Counted from the first letter of the stretch, positions 31,980 to 43,937 are shown. The stretch: 64,000 bases of DNA from Cladophialophora immunda (GCF_000835495.1 NW_015622541.1:7130001-7194000); one strand, 5' to 3'. A program made the numbers and translations. Notes: generated from the letters alone by a model not told the origin.

Positions 31980-32740
31980 GACGTTGCGTTGGAGTTTCCC
32001 TAGCCCCTGTCAGAGGTGATCACGGACGGGCGAGAGCGTGACAAGCCACGAAGAACAAAGGAGAAGAAATGCTGCCCTCGGAGGATGGCAGTAGATAGTA
32101 TTATCAGAGAGGCATGGGCATGACCTGAGAATGTTCTATGTACGCATGAGCCAACGAGGTGTTCTTATGCTGGGTTTCTGCGTCCCCCGCCTTTGTCAGC
32201 CCATCTTCCCCAACTCCCGCTCCAGCTGTTCACTGGCACCATTCGCAGGTGGCGGGAATAACACCGAAGGGATTTGGGTGAGCACAACATATTCCGCGGA
32301 CAATGCGCCGAAGCTCTGGGAGGACATCTACCTAGTTGGGAAGTTTTATATGTCCAGAAAGGGCCAGTACATAGCGAATATTGCAAGCAACAAGTCGGGA
32401 GGGCTGGAGAGGAGGACGGGTGGGAGGCAAGGTCGAAGCACGTCAACAGTGGTTCCAATGTTATTTCGCCGTTGGCACTCGCCACGGAATGGCGACCTGA
32501 GTGGCCGCCCAATACTCTAAGCCCAGACCATAGATACAGCTGCGAAGCATTCACGTATCCAACACGAAGCCTGGTGTCGCTCCTAGAAGTGTGAGAAGAA
32601 CGACTTCGCGTATGACCGCAGGCGGACGATCAGATAAGATAAGACGGGCACCATGGCGACGACAGGTGCCACTTCAAATTTCCGCACCTTTTCATCCGTT
32701 TTGCTGGACTTCAATTCTGCCAGCTGCCACACCCACAGCC
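31980..32740. other. Divergent promoter region
   Basis: About 760 bp between the divergent VOC protein and the Utp16-like gene. Frames on both strands are short and unsupported. The Utp16-like frame stays open upstream to 32591 without an ATG that fits. Confidence 0.5.
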
Positions 32741-34378
32741 ATGGTGACAACCAGGTCTCAGGACCGCAAAATCGCTTCCTCTAGCTCTCCCCTTCCTGCC
32801 GTGGAAGCAGGCACGGTGCTGTCAACGAATGCTGAAATATCGCCAACCAGAACATCCAAGACACCTTCCGCAAGGACTCCTGCCTCTGGGAAACGTCTTG
32901 CCCAATCTTCCACCACGAAGATTGAAATCGTCATAGACGTAGCACCAAAGCGCAACGCAACTCCAACCCCTCCAATTCAAGAGGGATCACCATCCGAAGG
33001 CAAGGAGATGGGACAAGTGATCTCGCAGATCCAGCCCGGTATTTTCAGACCTGCCCATGAACCGGGTCTTCCAGGCGCATTTGAGCACAACTTGCCCAGT
33101 GGTGAAGCCGATACTACGCGGGTCGACGGCAGAGGGGCTCTGGAATTCATGCCCGAAGATAGTCGAGAAGTACAGGCCACACTTGCCGACCGCTTGAAGC
33201 GCCCTGTGTCACCAAACTACGCACCATCCTCTGTTCCTAAACGAAAGAGGTTCAGTAGCGAAGATGTCGGGGACACGGTCCCCGGAACTGAAAATCCTAC
33301 GGACCAGTTTGCCGGTGTCGCCACTTCGAACGCGGCTGATCAAGACAGTGTAAGGGATTCTGATGATGACGACGACGACGACGGTGCTCCTCCCGAAGTG
33401 ATCAGCAGCTCATTTGCGGCACAGCAGGTCTTGGGAACACTGAACCTTTCGTTGCAGCATACGAATCGCAAGAGAAGGGAGATCGTGAGGAATCTCAACG
33501 AGGAGGATGGTTCTCCTGTGCCAGCGCCTGACTTGGCAATAGCCCCGAAGCCACTGAAACCAGATACGGCACAAGCTGAAGCCGAAGAATCCATCTCATC
33601 AAGTCAAATACCTCAACAAAATGGCGCAGGGAGGGAGACTGGTCAAGCACCAAACCCCGTCACGGACGACCCAAGTACCGTTAAACCACCTTTGCAGGAG
33701 ACGATCGAGATCGCCACTGCACCAAGGACAAATGAGGTTCCAACACCGGCAAAAAGTACGACCCAATCAGCCAGAAATGAAACAAGGCTCCGGACCCCTG
33801 AGAATTTCGACACTGGCGCTCAGCTGCAGCCTTCTGAGCCATTGGTGGACGAGGACACCTCCACCTCCAGTGAAACCGCCCGCCGGATGGATTCAGAAGA
33901 GCAACACCAACATGCGGTGAACCTTTCAACCTCCCTATCTCCAGCCATGAGCATGGCTGATCGCAGCCCTTCTGTCACCGATTCAGACGTACCATACCCA
34001 CCACCGCAGGAAGCGGTTGAAACCGAAGTCACAGCCGAGTCCACCGCCATGATCCTTACCCCGGAAGGTCAGGCACAAGGCACGCCAGAACTTCAGGCAA
34101 ACACAGCTGGCACGTTTGTAGGCTTGGATACACATTGGCTTGATTTGTCCACTGGGACACAAACAAGCACAAGAGCTTCGGCAAAAAAGCCAAAGCTGAG
34201 GGCTCCTACTTCTCAGACCCACTCGCATCCTCGACCATCTCTTCACGAGCAACAAGTCTTGTCAAGACCTAAGCCAACATCTCTGCAACAATACAGAGGT
34301 CGGCTATTGGCTCGGCATCCCCACACAACGAAATGGGGACCGCCTGGTTTGCGGAAGGCAAAGTTCGTGGGGACGTGA
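32741..34378 (+). CDS. Disordered nuclear protein, U3-snoRNA-associated (Utp16-like) candidate
   Basis: Single exon, 545 residues from the ATG before VTTRSQDRK. Almost all of it is low complexity (Ser, Thr, Pro, Glu, Gln). The recognisable block is an aspartate run followed by GAPPEVISSSFAAQQVLGTL and a basic stretch (HTNRKRREIV), the arrangement of the fungal U3 snoRNA-associated domain found in Utp16 of the 90S pre-ribosome. MVTTRSQ starts and a basic C-terminal end (LLARHPHTTKWGPPGLRKAKF) are also seen in those proteins. If correct it acts in nucleolar processing of 18S rRNA. The match is short; the alternative is an unrelated disordered nuclear protein. Confidence 0.6.
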   Translation: MVTTRSQDRKIASSSSPLPAVEAGTVLSTNAEISPTRTSKTPSARTPASGKRLAQSSTTKIEIVIDVAPKRNATPTPPIQEGSPSEGKEMGQVISQIQPGIFRPAHEPGLPGAFEHNLPSGEADTTRVDGRGALEFMPEDSREVQATLADRLKRPVSPNYAPSSVPKRKRFSSEDVGDTVPGTENPTDQFAGVATSNAADQDSVRDSDDDDDDDGAPPEVISSSFAAQQVLGTLNLSLQHTNRKRREIVRNLNEEDGSPVPAPDLAIAPKPLKPDTAQAEAEESISSSQIPQQNGAGRETGQAPNPVTDDPSTVKPPLQETIEIATAPRTNEVPTPAKSTTQSARNETRLRTPENFDTGAQLQPSEPLVDEDTSTSSETARRMDSEEQHQHAVNLSTSLSPAMSMADRSPSVTDSDVPYPPPQEAVETEVTAESTAMILTPEGQAQGTPELQANTAGTFVGLDTHWLDLSTGTQTSTRASAKKPKLRAPTSQTHSHPRPSLHEQQVLSRPKPTSLQQYRGRLLARHPHTTKWGPPGLRKAKFVGT

Positions 34379-35138
34379 ACTGCAGTCTTTCCCTGTTTTG
34401 TGGAGTGGCGTGCAGCTCGAAGTGTCGGCCTGTATACTGCCTTTCATTTTGGTAATTTGTATCACCGTGGACGATTGAAGACCGAGACCATGACGATCAC
34501 ACCTGTTCTTTGGCGGTCAGTGTTCCGGAGAGGCTGAGAAAATGTAGACTAGCGCCGTTCATCACCTCGTTTTTGTGTCGATCAATGTGCAGCCTAGAGG
34601 GAACATTGGACAAAGATCCACTCAAATCTGCCCATGCGCCGGGCAGCATTGCATACACATGGCGATTCCCGTCCATTCGCTGTGTGTGGGAGTCGAGGAA
34701 AGTGAGGCCGTCGATCGCTCTGGGTAGAAAACAGGATTCAGCCATCCTGGATCGGCGTCGTTGGGCTCGATGGGCCTCCCCGTTGGAGGAAGAAGGACGT
34801 ATCTGTAAACATGCATTGCATGTACATTAGCATGTCTTTCTGTGTGACACCGAGGCCAGGCTTCTGCAGGCGAGGTAAGGCACTGCCGGGAAAATACGAG
34901 GAACTTTGATTCCGAGTTGGCGAGTCGGAACCCCCCCTGGTCAGCAAATATGTAATATGTAACATATACCGTGTAAGGGTGTGCATGTATGTTAGAATGG
35001 GAAACTAAGAACCGTGCATCCAGCCTTCGGCCACCAGCAGCGACCGCGCCAATCTGGTTTGAGAGATTCTCGAGTTTGCAACCCGGTCCATGCAATCCAT
35101 CGCCCGATCACTCCTCTTTGGTCGTCGCTCGGGCAGTC

Positions 35139-35172
35139 AAGCCAGCCAGCCAGCCAGCCAGTCAATCAATCA
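35139..35172. repeat. CCAG/TCAA microsatellite
   Basis: Tandem CAGC units passing into TCAA units over about 34 bp. Confidence 0.85.
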
Positions 35173-35332
35173 GTCCTTCGGCGGCCATTCGCCCTGTCGA
35201 CCCGTTGGTACGTATGTCTGTATGTATGCATGTAGGAGGACACTAGGGTCAAGACACCGGATACAGGACACAGACCACGAGACGACGCCACAGAGCGTGG
35301 GAAATGCGCTCACGCTCCAAGGCCAGTGTGCA

Positions 35333-35394
35333 TACCTAGGTAGGTACCTTAGGTAGGTACCTTAGGTAGGTAGGCAGGCAGGTAGGTAGGCAGG
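35333..35394. repeat. TAGGTACCTTAGG short-repeat cluster
   Basis: Tandem and palindromic TACCTAGG/TAGGTACC units merging into GGTA/GGCA tetranucleotides. The same word occurs dispersed in other intergenic parts of the window. Confidence 0.85.
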
Positions 35395-35574
35395 TGTGAT
35401 GCAGGACAACTCGACTCGACTCGACCCGTGCGCGACACCGTCGTCCCATCTGTCTGTCCATCAACTAATCGAGCGAGCGATGGGGCCTCTTCCTCTATCG
35501 GACGAAGGGTAAGGGGCTAGAGGAGACTGGACAGACTCGGGAAATGAAGGGTCTTTTGTCCCTTTTTACCTTGG

Positions 35575-35610
35575 GCGAGTGAGTGAGTGAGTGAGTGAGT
35601 GAGTGAGTGG
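35575..35610. repeat. GAGT microsatellite
   Basis: Eight to nine tandem GAGT units, pure. Confidence 0.9.
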
Positions 35611-36234
35611 AATCTCAGCCTCGTCACTCTATTTCTCCATCATCACCTCACTTCGGGTCTCATTGAACCTTTGTGTCGCGCGGGACGAAAGGCGATAGAT
35701 GGATGGTATGGCACGTTATGACATGATCCACTCTGATATGCTACGTATGCTTTGCACGTTTGCACATTTGCATGTTCGTAGACGTGTGTAATGTGTACGA
35801 GGTAATGGAGACGGTGTCACGGCGAGAAGGGGACAATGCGTGAGCAGAAGACAGAAGATACCCAGTCCCCGGCACCCAGCACCCAGCACCAAAGCTCGCT
35901 GGAGTATCTGTCTGGGAAGAAAGCACTGGTGCTTAAGACGCCGAGGGCTTCCGTATCAGGTTACATATGTATCTCCGTATTCTTACTTGGGTCGATGGCT
36001 GGAATATTGGATTAATAGATGAATCCATTGCACTGAATTGAATTGCTTCGCATTACATTCCAACCGCGCCCTGCCTCGTGGCAACATAGACTCGTTACAT
36101 TACATGCATAACAACATTAGAATAGTGTGGTCTTCATAATACAGGATCCAAACAGGAAAAAACCCGGGTGAGGACCAGCAGATAACAACATGTTCGACAA
36201 ACACGCAGGACACAAAAGGACTTCCCGTCCCCTT

Positions 36235-37920
36235 TTAACATGCTCCACCGCGCCCGGTGACCGCCCGCACAGCGAGAATCTCAATCCTCCTCGCGTACAG
36301 ATTCATCGAGTGGACCAGAGGATCTCCAAAGACGACTTGTCGCAGTTGTTCGTCCTTGACCAGAGACGCAGTCACGTCCACCTCGTTCGCACCAGGACGG
36401 TCAGGGACGCGGAGCACCACGAGGCGGCCTGCATTTGACAAGGTCGCGGGAGGGACGTCCCACCACAGCTTTCTGAGCGGGATAGACGGGTGTTTCGATT
36501 TCGGCGGCTTGGGTTTCGGCTGTTTCTTTGGCGCGGGGATCAGGGAGAGGTCGAGTCTCGACATGGACGCCCCGAGCGCCGTCAGCGTCGACACCGAGCT
36601 CTGCTTCGGTTCGTAGGACGGCAATGATGGGATCGGTCGCGACAGGAGGTCAACGAGGCTTTTCACGTATGCTTTCTCTGCTCGTACGACCGGGTCGCCC
36701 TCGTTCATGAATGAGTGGAACAGACATTTGCGCAGGCGTCCGTCCGCCGTGTCGGGCTTTTGTAGCGGCAGGAGACTGACGGGTGGAGCTCCGAATGTGA
36801 CACAATGGACTCTCTTAAAACAGCCCGTGAGGATATTGAGTTCGGATTGAACAGTCTCAGCCAGCATGTGGGCGTAGAGCAGACTCGCTACGGCTCCGCC
36901 GGCGGAGTGGCCCGTGATCAGGAGGGAACAGCTCGACCGAGACGGGTTCTCTTCCAACAAGTGTCGAAGTCGTGCCGCGATCGGCTTGACCATCGCTCTG
37001 GCGACTCGCAGAAACCCCGAGTGGCACAGGTTTCCCTCGTCGTCTAGAAAGCCGACAGGCGAGACGGGTTCGGTGTCGAGGTTGACCCCCCAGTCGCGCA
37101 CGCTGAAGAAACTTGTCCCACGAATGGCGAAGACAATGGTTTTCTTGTCGTCGCACGGGATCGACTTGATTACCATGGCCTTTGTCCCTAGACGGCCATC
37201 CGCCGAGACGAAATCCTTGCGTTCTGAAGAGGACTGTGGGGAGACGTAAGCGCTGTTCGAATATTGTGCCGCAAGACATAGGAGTGGCCATGTTGGTATA
37301 TAGACTCGAAACGGTTGTAGGGACACCGGTAGTCGAGAGTTCATGTACAAGTCAAGTTTAGAGAAGACGTTGGTCTGCTTCTGTTGCGCTTGTTTCCTCT
37401 GTCTCGCTGGCATTTTTTCCATCCCTCCAAGTGCCCGCGTCATGTCCCGATCCTTCGCATATGTCTCTGCCAAATCTGGTGACTGAAACTCTCCCTCTGT
37501 GATCATCAGCTCTTTTTCAGAACCCGAAAACGCATCTTCGTCAATGAGCGATATGACGTCTCCCAACTTGTGGTCGATTCTCTCTCGCAACTCAATCGGT
37601 ACGGGCGCTCTTGAAGGACCAACATCCACATAGTTTGATGTTGGATGTGACCATGTATGTTGAGGTTGTAGAGGCCTTGTGCGGTACTCTGTGTGTATAT
37701 TCTGGACTGGCGGCAGGGAAAGGGTCGAGGTCATATAAGGATACGAGGACGGAGCGAAGTAGGGCGCGGGCTGCGGTGTCCATTGCAGTTGAGGCTCCTC
37801 GTAGATGACTGCAGAGGTATTCAGACCATAAGAGGGCGGGTTTGGAGGAAAGACAGGAACAGCAGCAGCTGGAGGTTCTGTGTATTTGCGGCGCTTGCGG
37901 GCGTCACTGAAGAAGGGCAT
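36235..37920 (-). CDS. Class 3 lipase (alpha/beta hydrolase)
   Basis: Single exon, 561 residues from the ATG before PFFSDARKRRK. The N-terminal 190 residues are disordered and Pro/Tyr-rich. The lipase fold runs from about residue 205 (LYMNSRLPVSLQPF) to about 545. Key pieces: IVFAIRGTSFFSVRDWGVNLDTE (oxyanion loop side), the nucleophile elbow ITGHSAGGAVASLL (Ser339), FMNEGDPVVRAEK (Asp409) and FGDPLVHSMNLYARRI (His537), so the Ser-Asp-His triad is complete. A basic Pro/Lys insert (about 475-495) separates Asp and His. No signal peptide is seen, so this is likely an intracellular acylglycerol or phospholipid hydrolase, not a secreted lipase. Confidence 0.9.
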   Translation of the reverse strand: MPFFSDARKRRKYTEPPAAAVPVFPPNPPSYGLNTSAVIYEEPQLQWTPQPAPYFAPSSYPYMTSTLSLPPVQNIHTEYRTRPLQPQHTWSHPTSNYVDVGPSRAPVPIELRERIDHKLGDVISLIDEDAFSGSEKELMITEGEFQSPDLAETYAKDRDMTRALGGMEKMPARQRKQAQQKQTNVFSKLDLYMNSRLPVSLQPFRVYIPTWPLLCLAAQYSNSAYVSPQSSSERKDFVSADGRLGTKAMVIKSIPCDDKKTIVFAIRGTSFFSVRDWGVNLDTEPVSPVGFLDDEGNLCHSGFLRVARAMVKPIAARLRHLLEENPSRSSCSLLITGHSAGGAVASLLYAHMLAETVQSELNILTGCFKRVHCVTFGAPPVSLLPLQKPDTADGRLRKCLFHSFMNEGDPVVRAEKAYVKSLVDLLSRPIPSLPSYEPKQSSVSTLTALGASMSRLDLSLIPAPKKQPKPKPPKSKHPSIPLRKLWWDVPPATLSNAGRLVVLRVPDRPGANEVDVTASLVKDEQLRQVVFGDPLVHSMNLYARRIEILAVRAVTGRGGAC

Positions 37921-40900
37921 TCTGGCGTGGCAGCGGGTGCTCAAGCTGCCCGCAAGGTGCGACGGTTATCTGGATTTCATATCAAGCAGGAAACGCCGTC
38001 GCTTTTGGATGGCATCAGTATCGCATAGTCAGATACCACTCACATGACTGATTGCCTTGAGAGAGGATTGAAGCCGTCAAATACTCGTATCGCTGTCTCA
38101 TTGCTCTACTCCATTTCGCCTTGTTGCCTTCCTTTGCCCAGCCAGTGTTACCCGCCTAGAGGTTCGGAATTGTCGGGTTCTGGCGCCTGCGCCACGATCA
38201 AGACCCAATCATCATGGCGCGTTGTCAGGTTCGCAGAGGCACCCGGAGGGATCGTCAGTCGAATTGGGTCATCTGAGTGCAGCGATAGGCACGGAACTTG
38301 CCTTGGTTGTCATACCCAACAAGGCTGATAGGCACAAGAGGAAAGACTCTGTGACATTTTTAGCAGAGGATCTTCGTTCCAGGGAAACCGGTGGTAGCGA
38401 TAGATGCCCGTTTTGTGGCTTACCCCTGATGTTCTTTAGCTAGGCCCGCCTCGCTCGCTGCGACTAACCTTTAACTATGTCATCACCTGTGTAGTTACTC
38501 TGGGAAGTCACATAATTATCTACCTAGGACCCTAGGTTCTTCGTACGAGGTACTTAGGGTCGCCTAGCATTCAAGATGCTCTCAGGCGCGGCCTTTCGGG
38601 GTTGATATTACTTCCTGCTTATTACTAGTACTACAGGATGCCAACCCCAGTTCTGGCCGTAGAGCCCAGCAGCGCCCAGACTGATTCATCAAACTCCATT
38701 CTCCAGCAACTTCGATCGCCGTCAGTTGCGTTCGAGATCAGTCCCTCTTCGTCCACTTCTGTTACCTTGATCAGACCGATGCTTTCCGCCGTGTAGGAAG
38801 GCGGCTTTCGAAGGGGAGAAAGGACAAGAATGAGATGGTGTGATGGGCTATCCACAACAGGCGCGACCATACAGTCTTATGCAGAATCTTGCTACTACAC
38901 CTTGCAAAATGACATTTAGGACGATTTAGCTTTGCGTCATCCCGGAGGACAACGCAGGCAAAAAGCCCTATCTTCCTCTTAGCCGTTAGGCCGACGTCAT
39001 TGAGAGTGGATGAAGCATAAGGTGCTGTCAAGCATCCGGCAAACATTGTCAGGTCATGGTGGAAGAGAGTCGTCTCGAAATGACAGCTTGATATTCCGCG
39101 ATGGACGAGTGTTGGCCAAGCTCGGTAATTGGCGACGACAAACCTATACAGAGAGCTCCTAACAGGCATCTTGAGGTATAATGGAACAGCTCTCCCACCC
39201 CAAAAGCCAAAGAGCAAGAAGATGAAACAGTCACCTACTAGATCTCGCCTGCTGCTGGAGCATACCACTATCCTCAGGTCAGACACACAGTCGGCAAAAG
39301 CTATGCCTAGACCTACGTTCTGAGTCAAGCGCAACGGTGCTTCGTCCCTCAGAGGTCGATCCCAAAATGGTAGTCACAACCGCTAATATATCAGAGTGTC
39401 GAGGCAAGCATCAGGTTTTGCTTCTGTGGCCCCCTATGGACTGAGCAAAGAGCTAGTCCATCGCGTTCGACCGGAGATGGCCTGATGTAATAGCAACACC
39501 CGGAAAGAGATCGAGATGCATGAGTCAATAGTCCTGAGTTCGGCACAGACGAGATAGCAGGCTTTTTCTGAGAAACCAACGCCAGCCAAGGGATGAGATG
39601 AAAAATCAAAATAACGCTTCAGTGGCAGCTTCACCTGGCATCTGGTGCACAAATCGAAAGACAAACAAAGCAATGCATTCATCGATCTAACTTACCAACA
39701 AGTGGTTTGCTCATATTCTTCCACGACATTGCTGTGAGTGCTCGCATTCTCCAGCCTTGGTCTCATGATCTCTGACAATACCCATGCGGCATGTCACATC
39801 AGTCCTCAATCTTTTGGTTTCTCGTGGATAGCTTTCTCGGCCCAATCCCACGGGAAGAGTGCGTCATATTCACATAACGGTGCCCGAGAGTAGTTCAGGT
39901 ATGGAGCTTCCGCCTCGCCAACCAATGTCCTCAGGTGGAATGGAGTCTAAGCGTATCAATAACCATGACCAATCCTAGCTTACAGCACAGCTGCTGAGAA
40001 AGGAATCCCTTTGCGGATTGGTCCCGTGGAAGAAGAGAAGCAATGCTAGAGCCACGGACACTACAACAATGGAGGGACCTGCCGGGGATTGGCATGAAAA
40101 CGTGTTGGTGACCTCCTTGGTAAGCATGCATGGGCCGATCCTGGCAAACCCCTGGTGTCGGCAATGCCACCAAAGCAATGAACCTGGAGCAAGATGCGAG
40201 ATGGCAAATAGCAGCTGGGCCGACATCCAAGCAGCGCCAGAGCAGCAACTTGCTGTTTGGGAAGGTGCACAGATGGTCCAGACTTGAAGCTAACCGTCGC
40301 TCGCTGGGATTAAACGCTCTACCTCTTGTTTAATTTCGATCTAACTGTGCAGAAACCTATCTAGGCACTTGACGTATACAGAGAGACATCCACGCATGTC
40401 AGCAACGCATGTACAGCAGAATGCAAGAACTTGCCCCCCCAGGTCGATGCAGATTTTGGATACATGGCTCCGACGCTTCAGTCCTCGCTTCCAGATTGCT
40501 TGTTTGGATGCAGATGGACCTGAGACCTCTCCACCGCTGCTGGCCTTGGCCATCAGCCACGGAGGGATAGAGCTTCGGTAGTTATACTCTGGTGGCTCGT
40601 TCCAAGCGTTAGTCCTCCTTGTAGGCACATGTACAAGTACAAGTAGCTACGGGGCCGACATTGTGGCCTGTTGGCTCCTCAGGATTTTCCTGATCTTCGA
40701 TCGTGTGGTTTTCTCCCGAGTCCAATGGGCTTCGCATCCGGTGGCTCTTTAGTCATCTAGACCAGAGAAGCACCACGCGGTGTGGCTGAAGTCGAGGACC
40801 AAAGGGGATAAAACCCGCCTGAGGAGAACTGACGAGACGCCAATCGAGCGATGATGGATCATGACGGTGGACGCGAGTCGCGAGTCGTACCACCCAGCAC

Positions 40901-41353
40901 CTTCGTACGTCTTACCTTTCATCTATGTCGATCGAGGAAACACACTGCAATCGCAATTTATTCTCCCTGGCCCTATTTATTTGCCCGGGCCTTGATTCTT
41001 GGAGCCAGACCCGCGAGGATATTTTATCCGCCATCAACGATCGCCCCCTTCAACGATGGTTCGGCGGGCGTCCCAGCTTCCTCGCCCAATGAATTCGAGG
41101 GCCACAACTTCTCAATTCGAGCCAGGCGCGCGCAAGATGGCTTCGCTAATCCGATGCAGCAGATTCACATCGATCTGGGTGCAAGAGAGAGGCTGAAACT
41201 GTAGAATTGGCACAAATCCAACATCCACCATGAAACATGATAAATCTATAGTCTCCCGACTTCCTCCTTCCTCGCGATGTGTCCCATTCTATCTGCTCTA
41301 CGAACCATCGGAATCACCTCCAAGTATCAACCTGTACGTCCTCCGCCATCAAC
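37921..41353. other. 3.4-kb intergenic region without confident genes
   Basis: Divergent spacer between the lipase and the truncated Fungal_trans_2 gene. Frames up to 187 codons occur (38771-39334 -) but begin at non-ATG codons and have random-like composition. A TAGGTACC-type repeat lies at 38521-38571. A short frame with an ATG pair at 40851 (117 codons) precedes the next gene and is probably leader. Confidence 0.5.
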
Positions 41354-42289
41354 ATGTCCAAGAACGGGCATCCGACGGTCTACCTATTTGTCAACAAGGA
41401 CAGAGCTTCTCTGTCTCTCTCTAGATGCCACGGGAAAGACGCCTCGGCTATCCTAAGCCATGTACAGTCATGCCGCAACCAGAAGAACAAGCAATTGCAC
41501 ATGTTCAGAGTCGAAGACACCACCGAGCTAGGCTCAGCACCTCCGTCCCCTCGAAAGCAATCCATCGGTCACAAGCACCGGTCGCCGAGATCAACCCCGC
41601 CGCTGCGAAGCGAGACACCATCAACACCGAAGCCCCGTGCATTGGTTACGCCCGAGCTGGGGATTGAGCCAGCAAGCTCTTCTCCGCGCGCCAGCTCTCC
41701 GGGGAAGTCGCCCGAAGTCGAGGAACTGCTACAATATTTCAACACTCTATGTTTTAGGCAAGAGCGACACCCCCAGGGCCAATCACAAAACCAAGATCTC
41801 TTCCATCAGCTGGTCTCTTCGGAAGACTTTTCAAGCTTCTCAAAACGAGTTGTTGGGGGAATTCACGGATATGCCATGCTTGCGTGCACAGCGGCGAGAA
41901 TGGGAGCCGATATACCCAGTCGACGAGAGGAATTCGAGATCAAGGCCACCAAGTATATGCAACCGTCTCTCCAACGGTTACGGGAGCAGCTCGCAGATCC
42001 AGCCACGAGAACGTTGACGGATCGGCAAATTTTGCAGGAAATGCTCCTCCATTGCGTGACGAATTGGTACCTGCAGGACTTTACCGCTGCTCAAACGCAC
42101 CTCAAGGCCATCAACTATTTTATCGGTTGTCTCGATATCTCCGACAGGTCGGACCGGAAGTTGATGGATCTCATCAACCGGTGCGGTCTTTTTATTGCCA
42201 ACAGCATACGCGCCGAGCAGAGATCACAACCCAGCTCGTATCAGAGGACAGAATCCTTTGCTGCGCGTGGCTTATGCCGGGTGGTCTAA
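41354..42289 (+). CDS. Fungal_trans_2-type regulator, truncated paralogue
   Basis: Open frame of 311 residues from ATG 41354. The N-terminal PTVYLFVNKDRASLSL motif with following Arg/Lys/His text parallels QVFLFVNKNPKSKSLS in the gene at 61209-63255. The helical segment GYAMLACTAARMGAD...EMLLHCVTNWYLQDFTAAQTHLKAINYFIG parallels the other protein's YSLMAAMLARMKHVF...LFLCVNQMQYGLYEDVRKHLQIV. Both fit the fungal-specific Fungal_trans_2 (DUF3468) class, which lacks a Zn2Cys6 cluster. This copy ends about 300 residues early, just after the first helical third. Frames downstream to about 42830 are broken. It may be a pseudogene, or an intron near 42230-42300 may be missed. Confidence 0.6.
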   Translation: MSKNGHPTVYLFVNKDRASLSLSRCHGKDASAILSHVQSCRNQKNKQLHMFRVEDTTELGSAPPSPRKQSIGHKHRSPRSTPPLRSETPSTPKPRALVTPELGIEPASSSPRASSPGKSPEVEELLQYFNTLCFRQERHPQGQSQNQDLFHQLVSSEDFSSFSKRVVGGIHGYAMLACTAARMGADIPSRREEFEIKATKYMQPSLQRLREQLADPATRTLTDRQILQEMLLHCVTNWYLQDFTAAQTHLKAINYFIGCLDISDRSDRKLMDLINRCGLFIANSIRAEQRSQPSSYQRTESFAARGLCRVV

Positions 42290-43937
42290 GGCCAAGGAAG
42301 CTCCTCGTCTGTCGAATTATCCCTAGCAAGGGCCTGCAGAAGATAGTCGGGCTATTTATGCTGGCACATATTCAGCTAAAGCGGCTCGTGCAGGACCGAA
42401 CAAGTACGTCTTCTGGCGGAGTGCGGGGAGGTGTTGTCTGGTTTTACTAATGGAATACTAAAGCCACCAATTAATGCCTTCTCGTTCGTTGATCGGCAAT
42501 GATCAGCCCTTGCGAGAGGGGGAGGTGGATCGACGATTTTGGCAATGGTGGTTGTGGAGTATCGTGTCGCATGTGTCGCATATGTTGCTATTCAAGGGGG
42601 ATACCAATATCCAGGTGGATTCTGTGGCTTGTCTCCCACTGGTATCTTCTCGAAGACGCTGGATTTGTTTACTTCGAGCATGGCGTCATCTATCCCAAGA
42701 GCTCCTCGCTGGAGGCCTCCCTACTTGGGATAAAAGATACCTGCTAGGCATCCTACTCATCAAGATGACATTGCAACTCTGTTTGAACTGTTTTATGCAC
42801 TGGAGCGCGTTGCGTCCTGAGACATGATGGTGGAAATTGGTTCAATAGGGTTCACAGGTTCAGCAGCTTTGCTGCTCTGATGTACGAACAGACTTCTGTA
42901 TACCAACGAAGAACCGACGCAGGAGCAAACGAAGTGAATGACAGTGCTCATCCCATTTGGTGGTTGCATTTCGGTCACTCGTCAAGCTTGCTGTCCCTCT
43001 CATCGTTTGACATTCTCGCTCCTCCCCAGAGCCATCATCTTTCAACGACAGATCATGCCGGACAGAGACTGCGGCCCATCATACCCTAGAGTTCCTCAAT
43101 CCCAGGTCAACGTATAGTCGTGAAGGGTCCTTCCTTTCCTTCCCTGACAGTCTGGATGCTTCTCGAATAGCACAAGGGCTTAAAGAACTCCTATTTGCTC
43201 TCGCTCACCTGGTAGAATCTATGTCCAACCTGCCCCCTCTGCTACTGTGACCTCTTCCCTCCCAGTACGAAAGATATCATTCACGGTGGCTCCTTGTTGG
43301 CGTCGCGGACCACCTCATCTTCGTAGTTTGCTGGCTAACGTCGACCAGGATCAACTGCAAGACCCTGGCACCTGGGCATCAATCAAGCTGTGTTTAGGGC
43401 TTGTTTCAGGGGCACAGGGGGCAGCAGATGTGCCAAGGAAGCCTACCGACGGGATGACCCAATTCCAACTAATTCACCCACTCTCGGCTTGTCCTCAAAA
43501 GTTGATTCTGTACAACACATTCGTCGATTGACAGCCCCAACCTTACATGAGTGAGCTTCTGGTGCTTGACCGGTGGCTGCACAAACTGGGCAACAGGTCG
43601 AGCAAGCGAGGCCAGCTCTCAGACCACCAACGGATGACGTCAGCAGGACGACGCAGCCACCGCAGCCACCGCAGTCACCCACCTGCATCGTCGCCCATTC
43701 TTGTCACACCGGTCGACCGATCACCGCACACCACTTGTTGTCCAGGCTGGCGCTGAACTTTGAGCCATTCAGATTCCTCGCGCCTCCTCGGGGGAGGGCT
43801 GGGCGAAAAAAGCAATCTCCCTAACCCTGATCGATGCGTTGTCCAAACAAAACTTTTTCAGCTCGGTAGAATTTATTCTGTCCCTGTGTTTTGAATCCGT
43901 CCATCGACATCATAGCCTATCTCACAAATTACCAGCC
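42290..43937. other. Intergenic with possible gene remnants
   Basis: From 42290 to about 42830 several short frames read protein-like fragments (for example IIPSKGLQKIVGLFMLAHIQLKRLVQD near 42320) in different phases, as expected for a decayed 3' half of the preceding gene. From 42830 to 43937 nothing is recognised; this part should hold the promoter of the Arg/Asp/Tyr-rich gene. Confidence 0.4.

Larger units (their letters stand above)
34379..36234. other. 1.9-kb intergenic, repeat-rich
   Basis: Convergent spacer between the Utp16-like gene and the lipase. No coding frame is supported. It contains CCAG, GAGT and TAGGTACC-type repeats, listed separately or in the findings. Confidence 0.55.

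Noticed and set aside
32591..32740. In-frame N-terminal extension of the Utp16-like gene
   Set aside because: Begins at GTG and reads basic, non-conserved text; the ATG at 32741 gives the expected nuclear-protein start.
35333..35394. Possible CRISPR-like repeat-spacer pattern
   Set aside because: Units are 4-13 bp and contiguous, with no spacers; it is a simple tandem repeat in a eukaryotic genome.
38771..39334. 187-codon minus-strand frame
   Set aside because: Non-ATG start, Cys/Leu/Phe/Ser-rich without any motif, isolated in an intergenic stretch.
40851..41204. 117-codon ATG frame before the truncated Fungal_trans_2 gene
   Set aside because: No family resemblance; position and composition fit a 5' leader.
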